Below the pieces are notes generated by a model. The model did no database searches. It saw only the letters and a list, made by a program, of their open reading frames with translations, and was not told the origin of the DNA. A stretch of 64,000 bases of DNA from Gymnogyps californianus (Eukaryota > Chordata > Aves > Accipitriformes > Cathartidae), in NCBI RefSeq assembly GCF_018139145.2, contig NC_059481.1:3336368-3400367 (forward strand). Reading direction: 5' to 3'. Below, piece after piece: positions 23,057 to 32,287 of the stretch (position 1 is the first letter of the stretch; each line of letters begins with the position of its first letter). The position numbers and the translations under genes are program-made.

Positions 23057-23125
23057 CAGTGGTCTCTAAAGTGGGTCACACATGCAAGACAATCCACTGA
23101 GGCGTGGGAAGAAAACATTTTTTGT
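23057..23125 (+). mobile_element. hAT (Charlie/Zaphod-like) terminal fragment
   Basis: CAGTGGTCTCTAAAGTGGGTC followed about 23 bases later by ACTGAGGCGTGGGAAGAAAA resembles the terminal inverted repeat and subterminal region of old hAT elements (CAGTGGTTCCCAAAGTGGG..., then GCGCGAAGAAAA). I see no matching opposite terminus and no clear 8-bp target duplication, so this is one end of a decayed copy. Confidence 0.35.
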
Positions 23126-23990
23126 AACATTAACAAATAATATTTTAAAATAGTGTTTATTTCATCTTTATCTCATCCTTTCTTAATTTCTTTTTCTGAG
23201 CATGTTTTATAACATATATATCAGTACAGTAGTACCTGTATATAATTGATAAATCAATAACTATACATATATTGGGGGTGCATGCTAAAAAGTTTTTTAC
23301 TGATAGGCACACACAGCCAAAAAAAAATCGGAGGCCGCTTCTCCAGAAAACAGAAGCTCCCTTTCTCTGTGAACAGGATTTTCCTTTTATCTACTGAGTA
23401 AAAAAGAGTATTTATATTTGTCCTGCCTTCCCTCATCTTCCTAGATGCCAGTAAGTTAACACCAAGTTACACCAATCTTCTTCACTCACAAGACGATTTG
23501 GGGGTTCTTTCCTTAGAAGATCTCCAACAGCCAGCTCCACATCTACTCCTAGCTCTCTTCAAAGGTCCAACACCACGACAATACTAATCAGTTTCACTTT
23601 GCTCCAGGAAGCGAGGATCAGGCCAGTTTCACTCTAGTGCTGTCAGAGCATTTGAATGAATGGCACCTCACAAGGCACGTGGCTCCAGTGTTTTCAGTTC
23701 TAGGGTTGGGCCTTTTTTTGCCACCTCAACGATAAGAAACTTAAGTTCCTCAGAAACAGGCAACTGAATGTGAAAACCTATTACTGGAAAGAAGTATCAG
23801 AAAAGCATTCTATGATAAATGACCTGCTTGACAAGAGAACATTAAGTGGACATAATGAAACAATAAATAAATAGAATTAAGGAACCATCAAATATTATTA
23901 CCTCTTAGCGCTTTGCGGGAACCGAGAGAAGAGATAAGGATTATAAGGAAGAACACAGAAAGCCAAGTGCCTAGACCCTCACCCAGCTCT
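23126..23990. other. Intron-1 sequence near the CpG island
   Basis: AT-rich until about 23.9 kb, then abruptly GC-rich. No exon is supported. The T/A-rich stretch 23100-23260 may belong to the hAT fragment. Confidence 0.4.
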
Positions 23991-24304
23991 TCCCCCTCAC
24001 CCAACGCGAGCTCTGGCGGATCTCCCCAGCCCCCCTCACCGGCGGGCCACAGCAAACAGGCAACCCGCCGGCAAGCTCGGGGCGCGGGGAGGGCGGGAGG
24101 CCCGCAGCGAAGCCTGCCAGGCCTGGCCGCTGGGGAAGGCCAGCCCCAGGCCTCCAAGCAGCGCCGTGAGGGGGGTCGCTCTCCGCCTCACCGCTACCCA
24201 CCGCGGCGGGAGCGGGGCGCCCGCCGACCCCTTTCCCTCGCCTCGGGCAAGGCGAGGAGGAGAGGAGAAGAGAAGGGCCCGCTGCCGCGGTCCTCCCTAC
24301 TGAC

Positions 24305-24605
24305 CTGCCGGAGGGCGGCTCTCCCGCAGGGCCGAGGGGTCGCCTGGCGGAGCTCACTCCCCTCAGCCCGCGCAGCCGCTGCCGCCTCCTTCACGCGTAG
24401 AGCCGCGTTACCGCTCCCCTAGCCCGCTCGTATCTCTCCGCTCCCGCCTCAGCGCGGCCCTCTCGCCTCCCCTGCAGGAACCCCTCGGGAGAACCTCCAG
24501 CCGGGCCGGGAGCACCCGCTGCCTCCCCTCACTCAGCAGCCCGGCACGGAGCGGGAGTTCAAACAACACACCGGAACTACTTTCTCTCCGCAGGCGAAAG
24601 CACAC
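24305..24605 (-). other. Non-coding first exon of the left-hand gene
   Basis: Reading the minus strand from about 24605, the GC-rich sequence has no ATG before the donor CCGGCAG|GTCAGTAG at 24305/24304. It is therefore a 5' UTR exon. A TTTAAAA element (minus strand, 24644-24638) and an inverted CCAAT (24634-24638) lie about 30-40 bases upstream of the proposed start. The exact start is inferred. A GT-dinucleotide donor in GC-rich DNA is common, but CAG|GTCAGT at the island edge fits well. Confidence 0.5.
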
Positions 24606-24669
24606 TATCTCTCTGCGCGCGCAGATGCACGGGCCAATTTTAAAGGTCCGGGCGGTGCGCCGAGCGCGA

Positions 24670-24689
24670 GGCACGCTGCGAGTTGTAGT
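24670..24689 (-). promoter_or_regulatory. ZNF143/Staf-like site
   Basis: The minus strand reads ACTACAACTCGCAGCGTGCC, close to the long ZNF143 motif (ACTACAATTCCCAGCATGC). The two strongest blocks, ACTACAA and the GCAG-GTGC end, are kept; the central CCC is changed to CGC. The site sits midway between the divergent starts, where this factor is often found in shared promoters. Confidence 0.6.
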
Positions 24690-24856
24690 CTTCCCGTGCC
24701 AGCCCCGCCCGCCTCGCGGCGGCTCCTCCGGCCGCCAGCAGGCCTCGCGCCGCCCATGGCGGCGCCACGCCCCCTCGCTGCTCCCCAGCCAATGGGCGGT
24801 CTCGCTGCACGGCCGGACGGGCGAGGGGGTGGGGGAGGTCCCCCACCCCTCTGGTG

Positions 24857-24892
24857 CGCGCGCGGGGGGCGGGGCGCGCGCGGGGGGCGGGG
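24857..24892 (+). repeat. 18-bp perfect tandem duplication with G-quadruplex potential
   Basis: CGCGCGCGGGGGGCGGGG occurs twice with no gap (24857-24874, 24875-24892). Each copy has a GGGGGCGGGG GC box (SP1/KLF type). The two copies together provide four runs of at least four G, which can form a G-quadruplex on the plus strand just upstream of the plus-strand start. Confidence 0.85.
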
Positions 24893-24904
24893 CCGGGCCG
24901 CGGC

Positions 24905-25091
24905 CGGCGGCGTCGGGAGTTAGTTGTTGCGCGCGGGCGCGGCGGTCGCAGCCCTGTCCCGGGAGTCGGTTCCTCTCCGGGGCTCGGCGGCTGCGGGAGC
25001 CGGCCCTGACGACGCCTCCTCGGCACAGCCGCCGCCTCCCCCTCGCCGCCTGCCCGCGGGAGACGCCGCGGGGCCGGGGAGCCCCTGCCAG
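24905..25091 (+). other. Non-coding first exon of the right-hand gene
   Basis: A GC-rich stretch without any ATG, starting near a GAGTTAGTTGTTGC initiator-like region and ending at a consensus donor CTGCCAG|GTGAGGGG (25091/25092). The start site is inferred from the end of the GC-box block. The exon would be about 190 nt of 5' UTR followed by a first intron of at least 1.9 kb. The gene cannot be named from a non-coding exon. Confidence 0.5.
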
Positions 25092-27065
25092 GTGAGGGGC
25101 CGGTCCGAGCCTAGGGGCGGGAGGGGGGTGACGGTCCCTCTCGCTGTGAGGGGAGGCTGGGGGGCGGCGGCGGCGGCCTCGCGCCGGCTCGTGTCCTGCC
25201 GGCGCCGGCGGCTCGTGTTTCCTCAGCGAGGCCCCGGGCGGGGGGAGTGAGAAGGGGCCCCGGCGCGGCTCGGCGGGGTGTGAGGGGAGAGGCCGGGCGC
25301 AGTCGCCGCCTGCCCGCTCCGCCTGAGGGGGTCCCGCCGGCGGCCTCCTCCCCCCCCCCCACCTCTGCCGCGGCCCCGACGGGCGGTGCTGGCCGTTGCT
25401 GCGCCCGGGGGCTCCGGTTGGTGCCGGCAGCCGCCCCGGGCCCCCACGGGGCTGTGCGGCGCCCTCGCCCCCAGCCGCGGCGCTGGGCCCCCGGGTCGCC
25501 ACCAACAGCCCCTGGGGCCCGCGGCGGCAAAGGGCGCTTTCTTCTGCCTACACCTCGGCTAGAAGTTTTGCGACGTGATCCTGCGCTAAACATACTGTGC
25601 CTGAGCCTGCAGGGGAGCGCTGCGCGGCTTCCGAGCTGACACCTTCTAGGAATTTCACGACGGTAAAGCCGCTGTAGGTGCCAGGTGGATGCTGTCCCTG
25701 TCGGGGCTCTGTCCTTACTCTGTTATTACTGCGAATTCCTGACATAAAAGGCTTTACGTGTTAGTGTATATGTGTGTAGCTACATTCCATCCTCCTTTTA
25801 GGCTTTCAGTGCTTCCTTTTCTCTTGAAGGTTATCTTGGATTTTTAGGTGGGTCGGTCTGTTTGCCTCTCTTTATTGTGAGTGGAGTTGGGTCCAGACTG
25901 GAAAGGCTGGGATTTACATTGGGACAGCAAGTGAAACGATATAAATATATTGCAGTGGTTAGTAACTTCTCAGGCAGCTGACATCTAACACAGAATGGCT
26001 AGGCTGCTCTTAGGTGAGCACAAGGAGGAGGAGGAGCATTGCCTGGTGGATCTCTGACCTCGAATTTAATAGGGGACCCTTCTCAGAGAATGTAACTTTT
26101 GTTTACTTTAGGTTTTGCCGTTTTATTTTGTAGAGCTTGGCTTTCATTCTTCTTTAATCACTTCATAAGGGGCTCCAAAGTTTTTTCCCCTTACTCGTCG
26201 TGGCTTAAAGGCTGTCCAATGTCTGCTAAAGCACTTTCTTCTTGGATATTTGGGGAAAAAAATAATACGCAAGATATATGGGCAGGAAGGAAAGAACACG
26301 CAGTTGTTTTAGGAGCCAAGACTGTATGGAATTGCAATAATTAGGTTCTATAGTTAGAAAGTTTACTTAAACTTGTATAAAATTGCCAGCTGAACACCTA
26401 CCTTTGTTACAGATTAGATGCATTTAATTCTATGTGACTTTTGTTTGACTTAAAACCTCATCTAGACAGTTTGATTCCAGTGGTGTAGCAGAGCAGGAAA
26501 TACTTGTGGATATTGTATTTGGTCGTTTTGAGTAGTTACAGCTCTTAATCTAGTTTCACACTGGCTTAAAAGGTTTTGTCTGTAAAGGAGCTAAGATGTT
26601 TTATCCACATGAAGCATCTTCCTGGCAGAGCTACTGCTCCAGTGTGTTTTCAGGAAAACCTCATTTTGCTCTCTAAAATGTAGAAGTATGCAAGAAATGA
26701 ATTACCAATTTTTCTGTGAGTAACTTTCCATGATTAATCTTATGTATGCATTTCATGATGGATTTACCTTATTGTTAGGATATCTCATGTAGGTAACTTA
26801 ATTCACAGGCTTCCTAAATGAATTTCTTGAATTGTTCCATTTGGCTCGAATGCCTCTTCCTCACCTGAACAGCAGTGGCAGGTAGGGTGTGATTCCTGAG
26901 CCTGGGCAGGAGGTACCAGCTGCAGAGCAAGGAGCCAGCAGAATTTCCTGCCTGGCCTTTCTGCTAGTAGGCACTTTCACCCAGCTGCATGTGTGTGGAA
27001 ATGAGCAATTGATAAGTGAGTGAGCTTCACTCTGGATGCAACATTTGCGTTTCCTTCTGTTTTAG
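25092..27065 (+). other. First-intron sequence of the right-hand gene
   Basis: CpG-rich to about 25.63 kb, then AT-rich. A small alternative exon is conceivable at about 25612-25661 (acceptor GAGCCTGCAG, donor GACG|GTAAAG). No coding frame is supported. A GGA trinucleotide run sits at about 26024-26036. Confidence 0.4.
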
Positions 27066-27130
27066 GACATACATTAACCATGTAAATAAATATGCAGTTA
27101 TTCTGAAACAACAACATTCCTTATGTATTG
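27066..27130 (+). other. Candidate 65-nt 5' UTR exon with a start-stop uORF
   Basis: A strong acceptor (CGTTTCCTTCTGTTTTAG) and a strong donor (TATTG|GTAAGT) bound 65 bases. The exon contains ACCATGTAA (ATG at 27080-27082 directly followed by TAA), a minimal start-stop element in good Kozak context (A at -3). One frame is fully open but contains no ATG, and the upstream first exon has none, so a 5' UTR role fits best. The paired consensus splice sites are the main evidence. Confidence 0.42.
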
Positions 27131-30100
27131 GTAAGTCTTACGGTTGCTTCAGTGAAAGAGAGAGCAAAGAGGCGAGATACCTTTTCAACTTCTTAGGTAA
27201 TTTGTGTTTCTGACTTTTCAGCTCTTTAGAAAATGTACTTGCAAACATATTTACCAAAATATGTATTCTTTTCTATTTACTTTCCAAATAAAGGAATTGG
27301 TTGGAATCAATCATTTAAAGAAAAATAAGGGGGGAATGCTCTGTGGCTAAATGGCTCCTAAATGTTTTCTTGCCTAAACAGGATAGTAAAATATTAAGAT
27401 AACTATTCTAAGTTATTGATTAGGGTCACAGACATTGGTAGTCACTGTTAACCTTCTGTATTGTGCTAGGAAAAATACATATGTGAAAAGCTTACTAGAA
27501 GTTAACAAGTTGTAACATGTTTTCTTTTCTCTACCTTGTTCCTGAATTTACACTCCTATGTCTCTACCTTCCTTTTCCTTTTTCCTGTTTAGTCTTTGCT
27601 CTTAGGTTTCCCTTTTTCCTCAAGCTGCCTCTCATCCTAGTTTAGAGTTAGACCCTCCCATCCCCGCTAGTTGCCCATGTTTTCTTTCCCCTTTTCTCTG
27701 AAGGGATCTGCAGCTTTGCTCCATATCACTGCTTTTCTTGTTCTAGTTGCTTTCTGATGAGATTGGATTTCAGATGTTGTTAATTCAATAGTCTTTTCAC
27801 TTTTTTGTATGTATGGCTGTAAGACCCTCTTTTCCCCAGCCCTTGAAAAGAGAGCCCCAAAGTTCTAAACTGGGGATTGCTAGGTACGGATCAGAGATGA
27901 GGTCTGTCTCCTGCCAGCTTCCACACTGTTCCCACTTCCTGTGCTGCTGCAGCTCCCGAGGAATCCTGCCGAGCTGCTCCCTCCCGTGTAGTCAGTGTGT
28001 CATAGCTGACGTTCGGATATGGGCAGAATATCGAAATGCAAATGGCATGGGTATAATGAGGAGATAGTGTTGCGCTTGTGAAAAGCACTGTGAACTTTGT
28101 GGAGTACATGTGACGTGAAAAGAGATTGTAAAGAAAACACTTGACATGGGGAAACTGAAAATAAAACTTTCTTATCTTTCTGCTATTCGTATGTGGTAAC
28201 TCCAGATGTTTTTAACCTACTTACAATACAAAAATCTTAATCTGTAAAACGTGTTTTGGTTTATTAGTTGAAGCAAAGTTCAAAGAAATAACGTCAAGTT
28301 ATTTGCAAGCTATATGTAGTGTTTACTGGCTGTTAGTGGCAGCCAAAAATCACCAGTGAGGTAAAATCCACTCTATATGTATGTGAAGTAACATGGATTT
28401 TTGAGGAGAAGATGCGTGGGCCCAGTCCACAGCCAAGGGAGAGAGGCTTTCACATTCTCCATGCTAACACCAGAAAGGGTTGATGGAGCATGGTGCCGCT
28501 TTCTGTGATTGCATTACCTGTGATAGGCTGGTACAGAGACCTTGTCTGTAGGGTTTTTATTGGTATTGCCAGTTCTCCCACCCTTCTGTGCTCCCACACA
28601 TGACCACTGTGTAAGGACTAAGCATTGCACTGGGATTTACATTGGCCTAAGGCTGAAATACTTTCATTGTTTCATATGTATCAGCACAATAATGTAGAAT
28701 TTCCATTACCATACAGTTTGAAATTTAGAGTGGAAAAATACAGACTGCGAACTGGAATAAGACTTGCTAGTTGACTTTCGCTATTTTAAAGCAGGGTGAA
28801 GTGGAACAAGTAAACAGTATACACTGAGAAGAATATGAGAGCTTTAGTATTTCTGCAGTGTTAGTGACAAGGATAAATGACTTGTTTTTACTTGGTAACA
28901 ATTCTAATTAGCTGTCCAATATTTGAGCTGTGATTTCAATAAATTGTGGTTTAGTATTGTAGGCTCTGTGTTTCCTTTTGGGTTTTCCAAATCATAAGCA
29001 GAAATTATCAACCATGTGAGAAATTTTCAGTCTTCCTTTTTCCTAAGATAGATAAGTGGCTGAGTCACTAAAGCAATTTCTTTCCCCATATCTCTTTAAG
29101 TGGACTGAGTTGATTTGAGATTGCCTGATTGTTGAAAGTGTGGATAGAGGAAAACTACGCAGTGGGTGTAGCTCTGAGGTCACTTTCTTTAAATTGATTT
29201 TCTTATGGGACCTCTATTACAAAAGTTACCATGTTAACTCACGGAGTTACAAAGCGACTTTACCACAAATGTTTTTGGATTTGTCTGTTCAGATGACACC
29301 AGGAACAACAGAATTTCAGAACCCCTCTGGAGCCTAGTTCACCATTTCTCTCCTCCCTGTAATCACATATTGCTGTGCAGTATGAGTACAAAATCCATTT
29401 TAAACCACACCACTTAGAAGTATTTTTTAATCAATCTGTAACTGATTGTTGGGGGTTTTTTTTAAGTCTTTGATTCTGGGGAAAATTGTCACCCTGATGA
29501 GTTTCCTTTTTGTGTGAGTACTTGGAAAAATCTCCAAATAGTAGGTCCCTTGTCAGGCTCGTTACCCATACCTGCTGTGTACGAGCCTGGCCTTAACTGA
29601 GATGCTTTTGTATGAATTATAGTAGCAGTAACAAAGATTACAATGATGTTTATTGAGCATCTGCACTTTGATCACCAAATAGTTATGTTTATGTTTAAAA
29701 GATGTGTAAATGTGGTGTGTAAAAACTATTGAACAGCATTAATTTGTTATCTGTACCTCAAAATACCTTCAGAATTCATGGTGGTTCTTGCTTAGGAGTC
29801 TTTTTCTTAGTTGCCAGCTTTTAGGGCAGGGGATATTTAATATCCCCATAAATTTTATCCTTTTAAAGTGCAAAAAATTATAAATATTACCTGGGAAAAT
29901 ACATTTTTAAATCTTTCCATTTGTAGGCTTTATCCCACATTTTAATTAAGAGTAATATTTCAGTTAAAAAGCCTTGCATGCACTTAAACATAAATGCTGA
30001 AAAATGCTCGACCATCTTAATGCAGTCACTGTTGACTACAGGAGACATTCTTAGCGAAGTTTTTGAAATCACAGTAAACAAATGGATAAAAATCATGCCA

Positions 30101-32222
30101 GGCTAAACATTGTAGGCTTCTAGCCATACTTGTTTTAGTAACATCTTGTCTGAGACACCAGTTCAGTGTGGTGCTAGAAAGTAAGATCACTGACTTCATA
30201 AAGCTAGTGCTATTTCAGAAAATATTGCTACTAGCACATAATTTGCCAAATGCAACCTTATTGGTGTTTTAGCAGATTTGGGTTATTATATTATTTGATA
30301 GAGGTTCTATAGGAAACTATTTAGTGATACATTCACAGTTTGACCTTACGTGTTTTCATAAAACCATTAAATAAGTGCAGATCTCAATCCTAAAATGTTC
30401 TTTCTTGGATGCATGCCTGTGGTTATACAGGCCTCTCTGCAAAGCTCACCAAAGGAGGAAGACAGTATGTAATACAAAAGATGTAAATTCTGCTTGTATG
30501 TATTCTGCTCTGTACATGTAAATGTATGCTATAAACATGAACCAATATAGACATCCTTCTACATTGACTTCATGTATATTCCCTCTTACTGTCAGTCTCT
30601 ATACATATCGCAGATGCTCTTGCTGTTGTCTCAGCTGCCAAATAGCCTCTTAGCGAGCATCATTGTTTTGCTTTTATACTTGTTGGTGTCATTTCTGTGG
30701 GGTTTTTTTAATGCAGCAAGACGAAGGAAGAATAGTTTAAAAAATATATAATCTCCCCCCCCAAACTGGCCAGTAAATTCAGAAACATGCATGTCTGAAG
30801 GTAATAGAGACACTTAAAAATCCTATAGCTCTTGATTTGAAACAGTCCTTGGGTAAGTGTTAGTCTTTCAGCACCATTTTTCCTCAGGCAAGTTTTGCCT
30901 TTCTCTCTACCTTGTATTAGCCCCTAATAGTCTTCTGCAGAGTAACCCCTGAGCCTGTTTGGAACCCCATTAAAATCACTGGTTCCCTCTGTAAAGGCTC
31001 AGAATTACATCAATATTGCTTTAATAAACTTTGAAGTTTAATGCAAATATATACAAGCTCAGAGAGAATAAATATTAGTATAGGAGTTTTCCATGGAGGA
31101 GTAAGTCATATTGTGTAATTGTTTTTCCATTTGCTTTAAGCCTTGCTAATTGTCTTTCTCTGCCTCTCTCATCTAGACTGGGTAGTTTTGCTTAAAAACA
31201 GGTTGCACAATATTCTCCAGTCTCAGACTTTAAGTCTCTAACTATATGGTTAAGGAGTGTGACTCCTACTGTTTGGAATGATCTTCGGAGAAGATAGTTT
31301 ATTTAATGACTTTTCTACTGTAAACTGTAGACATTCTCGGTTTTTAGAAGCAGGGAGATAGCTCATAGTAAAGATGTAGAGAATGTGGGGCACGTGAAAA
31401 CTCTCAATATGATCAGTTACATATGCTTTGATTGTGCAACAGTTTGCAGTCTGTTGTAGTCGGTGGAACAACTCACTGAACTTGGTGTTAAATATATATC
31501 CAAGGCATAAATATTGACTCTTTTAGAGCTTTGTATCTGTGAAATTGTATTTTCATACTGTGGTACTTTTTTTAAATTTGGTTGTTTGAAGGAATGGAAT
31601 ATCAGATTATTATCAAGAAAGTCTCAGACCTGCTCTGCTGCTAACGAAGCTGTCAGTAATGTATTTTTTGATTGTAACAACAACATTTTGGAAGTATTAT
31701 GGTAGGCCTTCTTAAAATGAGGCAGACTCATATTTAAAGGTCACTATCTCTGGCTAGAAAAGATTGCTTGGAAAGTGCAGAAAATGAAGGCGTGTTAGGA
31801 GAAAGCTTGCTGAAGCTTGAAGTGCTCCTGTGCCTATGAATTTTGCCTAGTAAGTATTTCTTGTACAGCAAAGGTAGTATCCCTGTTAGAGAAAATGTCA
31901 GTACGAGCAGGGCTTGACATACATTTCATTTACTCTGTAATCTGTGTTGGTTCTGGCTGTGGTATCGTAATTGTCATCTTGCTCCAGGAACCTGTTGGCA
32001 GGTAGGGTGCTGGTTCATGGTTCCTTGCAAGTTAACCCAGTTACCTTCTTAGAGTGGGAGCGAATCTCTCCCAAAGGTGGTTCTTTTAGGAGAGTTGTTC
32101 AGAAACTGGAACATCAGAAGGAAAGTTGCACTCTGGTATACAAAGTACCTGTTTTTAGCAGTTGATAGAGAGATACTGTTAGTAACAGTTGCCATGAAAA
32201 ACCTCCTGCGACAGCTTTGCAG
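27131..32222 (+). other. Intron-like DNA of the right-hand gene
   Basis: About 5 kb, AT-rich with T-runs prevailing on the plus strand. A strong acceptor at 30716 (TTTTTTTAATGCAG) is followed by a donor at 30832 (CCTTGG|GTAAGT), but all frames between them have stops, so at most a non-coding exon could lie there. No RNA gene or repeat is recognised. Confidence 0.4.
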
Positions 32223-32287
32223 GTTTAAGGTGAGATTGCAAAGCGGTTAAAACGAGATTCCTCAGCTGCACTGGAGCTTTAGTCATG
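32223..32287 (+). other. Candidate exon ending in an ATG
   Basis: Acceptor CGACAGCTTTGCAG, 65 bases, then the donor AGTCATG|GTGAGT. The first bases contain stops in all useful frames, so it would be 5' UTR. The last three bases before the donor are ATG, which could place the start codon across a splice junction (ATG|next exon). An inner acceptor (GATTCCTCAG) would shorten it to 23 bases. The pyrimidine tract is only moderate. Confidence 0.25.

Larger units (their letters stand above)
24606..24904. promoter_or_regulatory. Core of the divergent promoter
   Basis: About 300 bp between the two proposed starts. Visible sites are an NRF1-like palindrome TGCGCGCGCA (24614-24623), CCAAT at 24634-24638, a ZNF143/Staf-like ACTACAACTCGCAGCGTGCC on the minus strand (24689-24670), a YY1-like ATGGCGGC (24756-24763), CCAAT next to a GC box (24789-24799), and a tandem GC-box block (24857-24892). 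This combination is typical of CpG-island promoters that fire in both directions. Factor assignment is by motif only. Confidence 0.65.
24000..25630. promoter_or_regulatory. CpG island, bidirectional promoter
   Basis: About 1.6 kb in which CG dinucleotides are dense and G+C is very high, against an AT-rich, CpG-poor background on both sides. It contains two divergent ATG-less exons, each ending at a consensus donor: minus at 24305, plus at 25091. Unmethylated CpG islands of this size mark housekeeping or developmental promoters in vertebrates. The long open frames inside it (up to 365 codons, several overlapping on both strands) come from a lack of A/T-rich stop codons and are not genes. Confidence 0.93.

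Noticed and set aside
24756..24925. ATG at 24756 opening a 55-codon frame in the promoter
   Set aside because: It lies upstream of the proposed plus-strand start, has a weak Kozak context and ends before the donor. The ATGGCGGC is better read as a YY1-type site.
24408..25505. 365-codon minus-strand open frame and several overlapping 75-170 codon frames on both strands in the CpG island
   Set aside because: GC-rich DNA lacks stop codons by chance. The peptides are Pro/Arg/Gly/Ala-rich low complexity, overlap on both strands and ignore the splice donors. No domain is visible.
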